The notes beneath the pieces were generated by a model. That model was not told the DNA's origin. It made no database searches and saw only the letters and a list, made by a program, of their open reading frames with translations. From NCBI GenBank assembly GCA_031277945.1, contig JAITLK010000002.1, positions 1 to 64,000 of the forward strand: a stretch of DNA of 64,000 nt. Reading direction: 5' to 3'. A program made the position numbers and the translations under genes. This stretch comes from Microbacterium sp. (lineage in GTDB: Bacteria; Actinomycetota; Actinomycetes; Actinomycetales; Microbacteriaceae). Shown piece after piece: positions 15,498 through 23,834 of the stretch. Position 1 is the first letter of the stretch. The number at the start of each line of letters is the position of its first letter.

Positions 15498-15594
15498 CAG
15501 TGGGTTCAGGGTTCAAGTCCCTGGGGGTGCACCAGCTCAGGCCCCGGAAATCACTTCTCAATCAGGTGAACTCCGGGGCCTCTGTCGTTCCTGC
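15498..15594 (+). repeat. Right attachment repeat (displaced tRNA-Lys 3' end)
   Basis: Second copy, with five differences from the left copy. Two are compensatory: the T-stem pair T10963/A10977 is A15508/T15522 here, so the T stem (CAGGG/CCCTG) still pairs. The other three all fall in the left arm of the terminator hairpin and break it. There is no acceptor, D or anticodon arm, so it is not a tRNA gene but the displaced end of one. Confidence 0.8.
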
Positions 15595-15771
15595 CGGGGT
15601 CGAGCGGACGGTACTCGTGGGAGGCCGCCGACATGGGATCGGGTGAAGAGTGTGCGGGCTCCCGAGTTCATGAGATGCGGACTGGACTGACGACGACGCC
15701 CTCCGAGATCTCCACCGGTCGCTGGGGCAGAGCGGACCGCGCGCAGAGGCGAGCGCTGTCCGCTCTTCTCG

Positions 15772-15891
15772 GTCTGGCGCTGGCGTGCCGACGCGATCGG
15801 GCTCTATCGGAAACTGGGCTTCACCGAGGCGTCGAGCTGGGAGACGCGGGACGGGCTCATCTGCACGACCCGGGCGGTGTGGCGGCGGTCA
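15772..15891 (+). pseudogene. GNAT acetyltransferase C-terminal remnant
   Basis: Reading from about 15772, the frame gives SVWRWRADAIGLYRKLGFTE followed by ASSWETRDGLICTTRAVWR. The AIGLYRKLGF segment is the typical beta4-alpha4 end of GNAT enzymes. The region upstream in frame hits a stop at 15688 and shows no acetyl-CoA loop, so only about 35 residues of the domain survive. The rest of 15595-15890 holds no other gene I can support. The remnant lies just outside the element's right repeat and may have been damaged by a past deletion. Confidence 0.5.
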
Positions 15892-16548
15892 TCGGCTGCT
15901 GTCGGCGATGACCCGGCCCGCTGCGAGCTCGACCACGCGGTCCGCGGTTGCGATGACGCCGCTGTCATGGCTGATGCAGACAACTGCAGCACCTCGGCCC
16001 GCCTCGGCGGAGAGCAGCCGTGACAGGTCTTCTGTGCTCTCCCTGTCGAGGCCGGCGTCGGGCTCGTCGAGGAGCAGGATCTCGGGGCGCTGAACGAGGG
16101 CCTGCGCCAGTAGGACGCGCTGGCGTTGACCGCCGGACAGGCCGGCGAACGGCTGGCGCTCCCATCCTTCCAATCCGACCTCACCCAGGGCAGCGCTGAT
16201 CGCGCCGCGTGCCGCCGAGCGTCGGACGCGCGCTCCCGCACGCCAGGTGCCGATGCGCACGACCTCGTCGACCGTCAGGGGGAGCCCGGCGAGTGCATCG
16301 ATGCGCTGTGCCACGAGCGCAACACTTCCGCCGCGACGCACCGTTCCGGAGGTGGGTGTGTGCGTGCCCGCGATGATCTCCACCAGGGTCGACTTCCCGG
16401 AGCCGTTCGGTCCGTGCAGCACGGTGACCGTGCCCGGGTGCACGTCGAACGTGACCTCTCGGATGACCTCCACGCCGTCGTAAGCGAAGCTCACTCGGTC
16501 GAGGGTGGCAGCCGTGGTGGGGGAGGGGGCGCGGTTCGGAAGCGTCAT
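15889..16548 (-). CDS. aztA: Zinc ABC transporter ATP-binding protein (AztA/ZnuC-like)
   Basis: A 219-residue ATPase: Walker A GPNGSGKST near residue 45, Q loop VALVAQRID, signature LSGGQRQR, Walker B EILLLDEPDAG, switch His in CISHDS. It energises import of zinc by the permease encoded divergently. The call as zinc type rests on the Azt neighbours and on a Zur-like palindrome 16 bases upstream of the start. A TAACAT box six bases before the ATG suggests a leaderless transcript whose promoter would be covered by the repressor. The stop runs into the GNAT remnant on the other strand. Confidence 0.88.
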   Translation of the reverse strand: MTLPNRAPSPTTAATLDRVSFAYDGVEVIREVTFDVHPGTVTVLHGPNGSGKSTLVEIIAGTHTPTSGTVRRGGSVALVAQRIDALAGLPLTVDEVVRIGTWRAGARVRRSAARGAISAALGEVGLEGWERQPFAGLSGGQRQRVLLAQALVQRPEILLLDEPDAGLDRESTEDLSRLLSAEAGRGAAVVCISHDSGVIATADRVVELAAGRVIADSSR

Positions 16549-16554
16549 GACCTC

Positions 16555-16560
16555 ATGTTA
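16555..16560 (-). promoter_or_regulatory. -10 box of leaderless aztA promoter
   Basis: TAACAT on the minus strand, six bases from the ATG at 16548 and three bases from the Zur-like palindrome, so operator occupation would block it. Confidence 0.5.
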
Positions 16561-16563
16561 GCG

Positions 16564-16584
16564 TAATGAGAACGATTCTCATTA
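16564..16584. promoter_or_regulatory. Zur-type operator between divergent zinc genes
   Basis: TAATGAGAA-CGA-TTCTCATTA, a perfect 9-3-9 palindrome. Its core TGAGAACGATTCTCA resembles the Zur (Fur-family) boxes of actinobacteria. It lies in the 57-base gap between aztA and aztB and can control both directions. Fur-family sites for Mn or Fe look similar, but the gene content points to zinc. Confidence 0.8.
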
Positions 16585-16605
16585 TCAATACGAAAGCGGT
16601 GAGGC

Positions 16606-17493
16606 GTGGCCTGGTTGCTCGATCCCCTGTCCGCGCAGTTCCTGCAGCGGGCGCTCCTGGGCGGAGCGCTCGTGGCGGTGATCTGCGGTGTCGTCGGCAC
16701 CTGGGTGGTGATTCGCGGGATGGCCTTTCTCGGCGAGGCGGTCGGTCACGGGATGCTGCCGGGCGTTGCGATCGCCACCGTCACTGGCGCGCCGGTTCTC
16801 CTGGGTGCCGCGCTCGCGGCCGCGGTCATGAGCGCCGCGGTGGGTGTGTTGCAGCGACGGGGACGCCTGTCCTACGACACGAGCATCGGCCTCCTGTTCG
16901 TGGGGATGCTGTCGCTCGGGGTGATCATCGTGTCGCACTCCCGCAGCTTCGCAACGGACGCGACCGCCCTTCTGTTCGGCGACATCCTGGCGGTGGGCAG
17001 CTCGGAACTGATCCCGCTGGTGGTCGCAACCGTCATGACCATCCTGCTCGCGGCGCGCTTTCACCGCTCGTTCGTGGTCGCCGCCTTCGATCGCCGCATC
17101 GCTCACGTGCTGGGACTGCGCCCCGCGCTGGCCCACGTTGTGCTGGTGGCCCTCGTGACGCTGGCCGTGGTCGCCTCCTTCCCCGTGGTGGGCTCGCTCC
17201 TGGTGGTCGGTTTGCTGCTCGCTCCCGCCGTGGCTGCACGTCCGTGGACGCGCTCGATCCCCAGCACGATGCTTCTCGCCTCGCTGTTCGGCACCTTCGC
17301 CGTGTTCCTCGGACTGCTGATCTCATGGCATGCCGGAACCGCTGCGGGTGCCTCGATCGCGCTCACCGCCGTGGTGCTGGCCTTCGTCTCCGGTGGTGTG
17401 CGCGCGGGGGCCGGGCGGCGCCGCCAGAGCCAGAGGGTCATACGCGCAGAACGAGCGGTGCCGCTCCACGCGCGGATCGAGGTGATCGCATGA
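16606..17493 (+). CDS. aztB: Zinc ABC transporter permease (AztB/ZnuB-like)
   Basis: A 295-residue ABC-3 family membrane protein with about eight hydrophobic segments. Family landmarks are RGMAFLGEAVGHGMLPGVAIA near residue 38 and GLLLAPAVAARPW near residue 205, where the permease contacts the ATPase. The start is GTG at 16606 preceded by GTGAGG. The C-terminal 35 residues are unusually basic (RAGAGRRRQSQRVIRAERAV) and probably cytoplasmic. The stop overlaps the start of the next gene, so the operon is coupled. Confidence 0.9.
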   Translation: MAWLLDPLSAQFLQRALLGGALVAVICGVVGTWVVIRGMAFLGEAVGHGMLPGVAIATVTGAPVLLGAALAAAVMSAAVGVLQRRGRLSYDTSIGLLFVGMLSLGVIIVSHSRSFATDATALLFGDILAVGSSELIPLVVATVMTILLAARFHRSFVVAAFDRRIAHVLGLRPALAHVVLVALVTLAVVASFPVVGSLLVVGLLLAPAVAARPWTRSIPSTMLLASLFGTFAVFLGLLISWHAGTAAGASIALTAVVLAFVSGGVRAGAGRRRQSQRVIRAERAVPLHARIEVIA

Positions 17494-18671
17494 TGCGTCG
17501 TACGGCCGCTGCCCAGGGCCTGCTCGCCTTGGCTGTGCTGGTCACCGCGTGTTCCTCCGCAGCGACGCCGGCGGCGCCGTCCTCGAACGATGCGACAGCC
17601 ACCGACCACGGTGTGATCGCCGGGGCGGTGGAGGTCGCGGAACCGCCGCTGCAACTCCTCACCGTGGACGGTGTCGGTGCGGTGGGCATCCTCGATCTGC
17701 TCGACGGGAGCAGCTCCCGGATCGATGGCATTGCTGCGCCGTCGGCGTTGGCGACGGATGGCCGGTACGCCTTCATCTCCACGGCCGACGGGGTGCAGAT
17801 CGTGGACTCCGGCGTGTGGACATGGGACCACGGCGATCACTTCCACTACTACCGCGCCCCCGCGCGGGTCATCGGGATCGTCGCGGGTTCCGGCCCCGCG
17901 ACCGTCGCGGCCGGTGCGCTGTCGACCGCAGGTTCCACGGCGATCGTGTTCGCGGGTAGCGGCGAGGCTGTCTTGCTCGACAACACCGCCCTTGCAGCGG
18001 GGAAGATCGTCGAGAGGTTCCGCATCGACGTGGACGCTCCCGTTGTCGTGGCTCCTCTCGGTGACGGCGCGGCGATCGCCCGCGACGGGCGGCTGGACAC
18101 GGTCGACGCCGCAGGCGAGATCCTCACTGCGGGTTCCACGTGCACGACGCCGTCGGGATCCATCACGACGCGCGCCGGGCTCGTGATCGGGTGTGCCGAG
18201 GGTGCGATGGTGATCGCGTCCGTGGACACGGCGCCAGAGCTCGTGCCGCTTCCGCAGGGCGCTCTCGCTCCGGCCGACTTCGCGGGGCGGAAGGGACGCC
18301 CGAGAGTGGCATCGGTCGCACCGGGAGCCGGATTCTGGATGCTCGACGCCCGCGCGCGCACGTGGACACTGGTGCCGAGCTCCGTCCCTCTGGTGCGGGT
18401 GGTCGCCGCGGACGACGCGGATGAGCATGTCGTCGCTCTTGACACGGACGGGCGTGTGCGCGTGTTCCGTGGCACCTCCGAGAGTGCGGCCACCGAGCCG
18501 CTGACCGGAGACCCCGCGAATTCCTCACTGGTGGTCGATGGACAGCGTGCCTACCTCAACGACGCCGCATCCGGCACGGTGCACGAGATCGACTACGGCG
18601 ACAGCGCGCGAATCGCGCGCACGCTGCAGACCCCGACCGCCCCCGCCTTCTTCGCGGAGGTGGGACGATGA
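17490..18671 (+). CDS. AztD-like zinc metallochaperone, lipoprotein (paralogue 1)
   Basis: A 393-residue protein beginning MMRRTAAAQGLLALAVLVTA and a lipobox cysteine (VTACSS), so membrane-anchored outside the cell. The rest has the repetitive short-strand pattern of a beta-propeller. The key feature is a His-rich loop, VWTWDHGDHFHYYR, near residue 112, matching the zinc-binding loop of AztD proteins, which hand zinc to the binding protein AztC. It overlaps aztB by four bases and aztC likewise (ATGA at 18668). A second, different AztD-like gene follows aztC. Zinc chaperoning here is inferred from family and context. Confidence 0.75.
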   Translation: MMRRTAAAQGLLALAVLVTACSSAATPAAPSSNDATATDHGVIAGAVEVAEPPLQLLTVDGVGAVGILDLLDGSSSRIDGIAAPSALATDGRYAFISTADGVQIVDSGVWTWDHGDHFHYYRAPARVIGIVAGSGPATVAAGALSTAGSTAIVFAGSGEAVLLDNTALAAGKIVERFRIDVDAPVVVAPLGDGAAIARDGRLDTVDAAGEILTAGSTCTTPSGSITTRAGLVIGCAEGAMVIASVDTAPELVPLPQGALAPADFAGRKGRPRVASVAPGAGFWMLDARARTWTLVPSSVPLVRVVAADDADEHVVALDTDGRVRVFRGTSESAATEPLTGDPANSSLVVDGQRAYLNDAASGTVHEIDYGDSARIARTLQTPTAPAFFAEVGR

Positions 18672-19576
18672 AGCGCCTCCTGATCGTGCTCGCAGTCCTC
18701 GTCTTCCTCCTGACGGGCTGCTCATCGGCGGCGAGCGATGCCCGCCCGCAGATCGTGGTGACCACGAACATCCTGGGTGATGTCGTTCGCAACCTGGTGG
18801 GCGAGCAAGCCGAGGTCGTCGTACTGATGAAGCCGAACGCGGACCCCCACTCGTTCGAGATCTCTGCTCAGGAGGCGCGACTCCTCCACGACGCGCCGCT
18901 CGTGGTCTCCAACGGCCTGGGTCTGGAGGAGGGGCTGCAGCACAACCTCGACGAATCGATTGCCGCCGGTGCCGCACAGTTCGTCGCGGGGGACGTCATC
19001 GACGTGCTGGCCTATGCCGGTGACGAGGGGCGAACCGGTACGGATGACCCGCACTTCTGGACGGATCCGGCCCGCATGATCGACGTCGTCGATGCTTTGG
19101 AACCGGTGCTGACCACCACCGTAGGACTGCCCGAGGGGGCCATCTCGGACAACGTCTCGTCCTATCGCGATCAGCTCGTCGCGCTCGATGCGGAGATGAC
19201 CGAGAAGTTTGCGGCGATCCCCGCCGAGCGCCGCGCTCTGGTGACTAATCACCACGTCTTCGGCTATCTCGCGGATCGCTTCGACTTCCTCGTGGTGGGA
19301 GCCATCATCCCCGGCGGGACAACCCTCGCTGCTCCCAGCGCTGCGGACCTCCGCGAGCTGACGAGCGCGATCGACAGGTCTGGTGTCCGCACGATCTTCG
19401 CCGAGTCCTCGCAGCCGGATCGGCTTGCTCAGGTGCTCGCGTCGGAAGCCGGGCTCGACATTGAGGTGCGCGAGCTCTTCACCGAGTCGCTTACAGAGCC
19501 CGGCGGCGGTGCCGACACCTATCTCTCGATGATGCGCGTCAACACCGACCGCATCGCCCAGGGCCTCACCCGGTGA
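18668..19576 (+). CDS. aztC: Zinc-binding ABC lipoprotein (AztC/ZnuA-like)
   Basis: A 302-residue cluster A-I solute-binding lipoprotein (lipobox LTGC at Cys18). Zinc ligands are visible as His61 in ADPHSFE, His129 in DDPHFWTDP and His195 or His196 in TNHHVFGY, with an acidic ligand likely in the C-terminal GADTYLSMMR. The long His-rich loop of classical ZnuA is absent, as in AztC, which instead receives zinc from AztD. It is embedded between two AztD-like genes in the same operon, fitting that mode of loading. Confidence 0.9.
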   Translation: MKRLLIVLAVLVFLLTGCSSAASDARPQIVVTTNILGDVVRNLVGEQAEVVVLMKPNADPHSFEISAQEARLLHDAPLVVSNGLGLEEGLQHNLDESIAAGAAQFVAGDVIDVLAYAGDEGRTGTDDPHFWTDPARMIDVVDALEPVLTTTVGLPEGAISDNVSSYRDQLVALDAEMTEKFAAIPAERRALVTNHHVFGYLADRFDFLVVGAIIPGGTTLAAPSAADLRELTSAIDRSGVRTIFAESSQPDRLAQVLASEAGLDIEVRELFTESLTEPGGGADTYLSMMRVNTDRIAQGLTR

Positions 19577-19579
19577 GGC

Positions 19580-20821
19580 ATGACAAGAAAGAAAGAGATG
19601 CACAACAGACACTCCAACCGCGTCGCCGCGGCGATGCTCGGAGCGGCCCTCCTCGCAGGGCTGACGGCATGCTCCGGCACCGCTTCGGCAGAACCCACCG
19701 CCTCGTCCTCGGCTCCCGCGGCGACGGAGAAGACGGAGCACGCACATTCAGAATCAGGCCGGGTCGTGGTGACCTACGAGGACGGGATCGCGGTCCTTGA
19801 CCCGCACACACTGGAGGTCCTGGCCGAGATCCCCACGGAGGAGTTCACTCGCGTCAACTCCTTCGGCGACGGTCGGACTATCGCCGTCACCACGGCCGCC
19901 GGCTTCCGCTTCCTCGACACGCTCGACGGCGTGCTCACGGATCCGCTTGTACCGGCAACTGCGGCCGGACACGTGGTCGTGCACGACGGCAAGACCGTGC
20001 TGTTCGACGACGGCACCGGCACCACCACCGTGTTCGACACGGCCGCATTCGGTCCCGGCTACGACGCTCTCCCCACGTCGAGCAGCTACACCGCCCCCGC
20101 CGCCCACCACGGCGTCTCCATCGTGCTCTCCGACGGCACACTGCTCACCACCGTGGGTGACGAGAGCGGACGAACGGGCGCCGTTGCACTCACGGCCGAA
20201 GGGGACCGGTGGGTTCAGACCGCTCTCAACGATCAGTGCCCCGGCATCCACGGCGAGGGCACGGCTCAGCGGGAAACGGTCGTGTTCGGCTGCGAGAACG
20301 GTGCGCTGCTCTACTCGAACGGCGAGTTCGACAAGCTGGCGGCACCGGACACTTACGGCCGCATGGGCAACGCCTTCGTGTCCGAGACCAGTCCGATCGT
20401 GGTCGGCGACTACAAGAGCGATCCCGATGCCGAAGGCTACCTGCTCGACGCCGTCACGCTGATTGACACCGCGACGCACGAGCTCCGAGTCGTGGATCTG
20501 CCGGCGAACGTGCGCTACACCTTCCGGGACATCGCTCGGGGGCCCGGTGATCTCGCCTACGTCCTCAGCACCGACGGGCAGATCCACGTGCTGGACCCCG
20601 TCACCGGTGAGATCCTGCGCTCCCACGCCGTCGTGGCGCCCTGGGAGGGACCGGCTCAGTGGCAGGACCCGCACCCCGCCATCAAGGTGGACGGCGACAT
20701 CGCCTACGTCACCGAGCCCGCGGCTCGCGCCGTTCACGCTGTCGACCTCACCACCGGTGAGAAGCTCGCGACCACCGCGCTCGATCACGCTCCCAACGAG
20801 CTGGCTGTCGCCGCTGAGTGA
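19580..20821 (+). CDS. aztD: AztD zinc metallochaperone (paralogue 2)
   Basis: About 413 residues from ATG at 19580; ATG at 19598 (MHNRHSNRVAAAMLGAALLA) is equally possible. A lipobox (LTACSG) follows the signal. Next comes a flexible linker ending TEKTEHAHSESGRVVVTYED, whose HAH is the kind of N-terminal zinc-binding motif known in AztD. The remaining sequence is a beta-propeller with repeated IAVLDPHTLEVLAEIP-like strands and GQIHVLDPVTGEIL. In contrast to paralogue 1, the HGDHFHYY loop is replaced by ATAAGHVVVHDGKTV. It ends the operon. Confidence 0.8.
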   Translation: MTRKKEMHNRHSNRVAAAMLGAALLAGLTACSGTASAEPTASSSAPAATEKTEHAHSESGRVVVTYEDGIAVLDPHTLEVLAEIPTEEFTRVNSFGDGRTIAVTTAAGFRFLDTLDGVLTDPLVPATAAGHVVVHDGKTVLFDDGTGTTTVFDTAAFGPGYDALPTSSSYTAPAAHHGVSIVLSDGTLLTTVGDESGRTGAVALTAEGDRWVQTALNDQCPGIHGEGTAQRETVVFGCENGALLYSNGEFDKLAAPDTYGRMGNAFVSETSPIVVGDYKSDPDAEGYLLDAVTLIDTATHELRVVDLPANVRYTFRDIARGPGDLAYVLSTDGQIHVLDPVTGEILRSHAVVAPWEGPAQWQDPHPAIKVDGDIAYVTEPAARAVHAVDLTTGEKLATTALDHAPNELAVAAE

Positions 20822-20904
20822 CCCGCGGCGGAGGCCCGTCGACCCTGTGCGCACGCAGGTGCATCGCACAGGCGATCGGCGGGTTTCCGCGCGGTACCGC
20901 CGGG

Positions 20905-20910
20905 TAGGGT
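20905..20910 (+). promoter_or_regulatory. -10 box of leaderless promoter for hisN-like gene
   Basis: TAGGGT followed by seven bases and GTG at 20918. It decides the start codon in favour of 20918 over GTG at 20909. Confidence 0.5.
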
Positions 20911-20917
20911 GAGAATC

Positions 20918-21736
20918 GTGACTGCGTCTGCGACCCCCTCCACACCCGCGTCCGACCTCTACGCCGCGGATCTCCTCCTTGCTCTGCGGCTCGCGGATGC
21001 TGCGGATCGTGTGGCCATGTCGCGGTTCGACTCAGCCGACCTGGATGTGCAGGCCAAGCCCGATGCCACGTTCGTCACCGACGCCGACATCGCCACCGAG
21101 CGTGCCATCCGGGAGATCCTGGATGCGGAGAGGCCCGACGACGGTGTGCTGGGTGAGGAGTTCGGCATCAGCGGCACCTCATCGCGCCAGTGGATCATCG
21201 ACCCGATCGACGGTACCCACAACTACCTCAAGGGCATTCCGATGTGGGGCGTGCTCATCGCGCTCGCGGTGGACGGCGTGCCGCAGGTCGGCGTGGTGAG
21301 CCAGCCGGCCCTCGGACGGCGCTGGTGGGCGGCCACCGGACAGGGTGCCTGGACCGCCACGGCGGAGGGCGATCGCCAGATCCGCGTGTCGGACGTCGAC
21401 GACATCGCCCGCGCCAGCATCAGCTTCCAGAGCATCGCGCAGTGGGATGAGGTCGGCCGCGCGGACGACCTGCTGCGACTGACCCGCGCCGTCTGGCGCG
21501 ATCGCGGGTACGGCGACGTGTGGCCCTACATGCTGCTTGCCGAAGGACGGCTCGAGTTCGTCGCGGAGTTCGACGTGAAGGAGTACGACATCGCAGCCAT
21601 CGTCCCGATCGTGCGCGAGGCGGGCGGCAGCGTCACCGACATCGACGGCGCAGATTCGATCGCGTCCCGTTCCGTGCTGGCCACCAACGGCGCGCTCCAC
21701 GAGACGTTCTTGCAGTTCCTCGGAAGCGCGGACTGA
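20918..21736 (+). CDS. Histidinol-phosphatase / inositol-monophosphatase family (HisN-like)
   Basis: A 272-residue Mg-dependent phosphatase of the inositol monophosphatase superfamily. Metal-site motifs are complete: GEEFG at about 79-83, IDPIDGTHNYLKG at 93-105 and the C-terminal EYDIAAIVPIVREAGG. Sequences of this type serve as histidinol-phosphate phosphatase (HisN) in Corynebacterium and relatives, which is the most likely role; inositol-phosphate hydrolysis is the alternative. The gene is transcribed leaderless from the TAGGGT box. Its stop overlaps the start of a lipoprotein gene. Confidence 0.8.
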   Translation: MTASATPSTPASDLYAADLLLALRLADAADRVAMSRFDSADLDVQAKPDATFVTDADIATERAIREILDAERPDDGVLGEEFGISGTSSRQWIIDPIDGTHNYLKGIPMWGVLIALAVDGVPQVGVVSQPALGRRWWAATGQGAWTATAEGDRQIRVSDVDDIARASISFQSIAQWDEVGRADDLLRLTRAVWRDRGYGDVWPYMLLAEGRLEFVAEFDVKEYDIAAIVPIVREAGGSVTDIDGADSIASRSVLATNGALHETFLQFLGSAD

Positions 21737-22299
21737 TGAGGGTGCGGCTCCTGCGCGGCGGCGCGCTGCTGCTCGCGATCGGGGTGCTCGCCGGCTGTTC
21801 GCCCGCGGCGCCCGAGGGCACGACGCCGGCCACACCTCCGGCAACGGCGAATCCCAGTGCACCGGACCCGGAGGGTAGCGAGACGGCGACGGAGCCGGTC
21901 GAACTCACCTGCGAGTCGATGATCTCCGCAGGCCTCGCCTCCGGCTACACCGCACAAGGCTGGACCGCCGTCAGCAATCCGCTCTACATCGGCTCCACCC
22001 TGATCCCCGATGGAATCTCGTGCACCTGGGGCAACCATGCAGGGGAGGGGAACGACGTCGCACAGGTCTTCGGGTTCGGCACCCTCACGCCCGAGCTCGC
22101 GGCCCAGGCGCAGGCCGATCTCGCGGCACAGGGATGGACCACCGAAGAGGATTCTGCGGGTGTCCTTGTCACCGAGCCGCGCGACAGCGCTCTCATCAAG
22201 GACGCCGACGGGTACGGCATGAGCTACCTGTTCGGCGACGGATGGGTCCGGCTCGCTGATACCCGCGAGTCTTTGATCCTGGTGGTCTGGCCGCGCTGA
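21736..22299 (+). CDS. Lipoprotein of unknown function
   Basis: A 187-residue lipoprotein: MRVRLLRGGALLLAIGVLAG followed by the lipobox Cys21, then a Thr/Pro/Ala-rich linker to about residue 55 and a globular domain of about 130 residues containing two cysteines (LTCESM and ISCTWG) that could form a disulfide. Sequences such as AQGWTAVSNPLYIG and YLFGDGWVRLAD resemble other small actinobacterial lipoproteins but no family is recognised. It is translationally coupled (ATGA) to the HisN-like gene. It ends 31 bases from a convergent ABC permease gene. Confidence 0.75.
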   Translation: MRVRLLRGGALLLAIGVLAGCSPAAPEGTTPATPPATANPSAPDPEGSETATEPVELTCESMISAGLASGYTAQGWTAVSNPLYIGSTLIPDGISCTWGNHAGEGNDVAQVFGFGTLTPELAAQAQADLAAQGWTTEEDSAGVLVTEPRDSALIKDADGYGMSYLFGDGWVRLADTRESLILVVWPR

Positions 22300-22330
22300 T
22301 CCGCGCGGGGCGGGTTCGTGCGGACGCGTC

Positions 22331-23794
22331 TCAGCTGCGCAGACGTGCGGTGCGCCAGCGCGACACGGCGTGCAGGATCAGTCCGCCGAGGATGGCCGTG
22401 CCGAGCAGCGGCGCACTCGCCGTCACACCGACGGCTGCAGTCGCCAGCACGGGTCCGAGCGTCCAGATGACGCGGTTGGCGGCGGCCATGTCTCCGAATG
22501 GCGTGACGATCGGCGCGAGCATCGCGACGGGAAGAGGCGGCTTGCGTGCATCAGCCATCCGCGCCGCCAACGTGGCCGCGCCGGTCAGCAGGACGCCCGC
22601 GATGGCTGCCGCAGGCAGAACGCCACAGACGACCAGAACCGTCGCCGCGATGATCGCGGTGAGCCAGACCATCGCGGGTGCCGCGAGATGAAGACCCAGA
22701 AGCGTGAGGGGTGAGACCCCGTAGAGCGCGGGAGCATCGGACGCCTCCGCGGCCAGCCTCAGCCCATCGGTGAACGGCCCTGCCGCCGCATAGACGATGA
22801 CGGCCCCCGGAACCGCGAGCCAGCCCAGTCCCGGGGTCGACAGCGCGAACACGCCGAGCGCCGCAGCGCCCGCGAGCCCGACCGCAGCCACGAGCAGTCG
22901 GCCGGGCGTGCGCGTCCATCCCGCCGCATCGCGCCGGAGAAACGCCGGAACCAGCCCACCGCGATGAGGCCGTGCCACCACGGCGCGCCGTCTCCTGCCG
23001 GTGTGCGGCACGCTGCGCGTCGCGTCCGCCACGGCAGCGGTGTCCAGCAGCACAGCGCCGTCGATGGCGCTCTCCCGGCGCCGTGCGGTGCTCACGAGTG
23101 CGGCTGAGTGCAGGGAGTTCAGCAGGAGCGGGATCGTGCCGATCGAGATCACGGCGGCTCCGACCGCGATGAGCAGTACTGCTATCCGGAGATCGTCGCC
23201 CAGAACGGTGAGCACAGGCGCCGGAGCCACGCCCACGGCAAGAGAGAGCGCCACGAGCGAGGCTCCGACGATCGGTGCCGCCTGCGGGAAACGCTGACCC
23301 ATGAGTGTGGCCGTTCCCGCCACGATCCCGAGGGCGATGCCGAACGCCGACCACTCGACCGCCGCGGCGGACGGAAGCACACCGACGGTGACGAGCGGCC
23401 ACGCCCAGGAGGCGGTCACCGCCCCCAGCACTACGCCTCCGAGCACGCACACCCGCAGCACGGGACCGCCGAATGCACGGGTATGGGAGAACGGAGCGTC
23501 CGCGAGGATGGCGGTGAGCACCGGCGTCCGCGCGGCGGGTCCCGCGGTGGCGCCCAGGATGAGCGCGGCGCCGCCTGCCAGCAGGCAGAGAGCCGGCAGC
23601 ACGCTGGCGGGGGTTGCGGCCAGCATCGCCAGCACCGCGGGATCGACGAGCAGCAGCCAGGCGGCGCGGGCGAGAGGCGCGGCGACGACGAGCACGACCA
23701 GGACGCCCAGGTATCCGGTGTAGAGGTGGTCGCCGATGCTCCTCTCCCGTGTCTGGGCCCGACGCAGGATGGCCCGCAGGCTCGCAGCGGTCAC
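22331..23794 (-). CDS. ABC transporter membrane protein, unknown substrate
   Basis: A 487-residue very hydrophobic protein with about twelve membrane helices, starting at GTG 23794 (VTAASLRAILRRAQTRERS). Upstream in-frame sequence overlaps the ATPase gene on another frame and is not used. A cytoplasmic basic loop near residues 265-315 (HTGRRRRAVVARPHRGG) splits the protein into two halves. It lacks the EAA motif of importers and resembles the exporter-type membrane partners encoded beside stand-alone ATPases. The ATPase gene lies 40 bases upstream in the same direction, so the two form one transporter. Confidence 0.7.
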   Translation of the reverse strand: MTAASLRAILRRAQTRERSIGDHLYTGYLGVLVVLVVAAPLARAAWLLLVDPAVLAMLAATPASVLPALCLLAGGAALILGATAGPAARTPVLTAILADAPFSHTRAFGGPVLRVCVLGGVVLGAVTASWAWPLVTVGVLPSAAAVEWSAFGIALGIVAGTATLMGQRFPQAAPIVGASLVALSLAVGVAPAPVLTVLGDDLRIAVLLIAVGAAVISIGTIPLLLNSLHSAALVSTARRRESAIDGAVLLDTAAVADATRSVPHTGRRRRAVVARPHRGGLVPAFLRRDAAGWTRTPGRLLVAAVGLAGAAALGVFALSTPGLGWLAVPGAVIVYAAAGPFTDGLRLAAEASDAPALYGVSPLTLLGLHLAAPAMVWLTAIIAATVLVVCGVLPAAAIAGVLLTGAATLAARMADARKPPLPVAMLAPIVTPFGDMAAANRVIWTLGPVLATAAVGVTASAPLLGTAILGGLILHAVSRWRTARLRS

Positions 23795-23834
23795 GAAACG
23801 GCTCCGTCCGCGCACCGGGTGTCTCGTCTCCGGC

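Larger units (their letters stand above)
10953..15594. mobile_element. Decayed integrative element in tRNA-Lys (about 4.6 kb)
   Basis: Bounded by 97-bp direct repeats (10953-11049 and 15498-15594, 92 of 97 identical) that start inside tRNA-Lys and run through its terminator. Inside are a tyrosine-integrase C-terminal fragment next to the tRNA end, a frameshifted holin-like gene, a two-TM protein, a small Cys-containing protein and a tail-spike-like protein. Base use is visibly more AT-rich than the flanks around 12.1-13.0 kb. The structure is that of a prophage or satellite remnant; without a full integrase it is not expected to excise by itself. Confidence 0.8.

Noticed and set aside
15498..15533. 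Second tRNA-Lys gene
   Set aside because: Only the T arm and acceptor 3' strand are present; there is no D or anticodon arm.
15490..15561. Minus-strand frame containing CTPRDLNPEPTG
   Set aside because: This is the familiar false peptide from reading a tRNA 3' end backwards, here from the displaced tRNA-Lys end.
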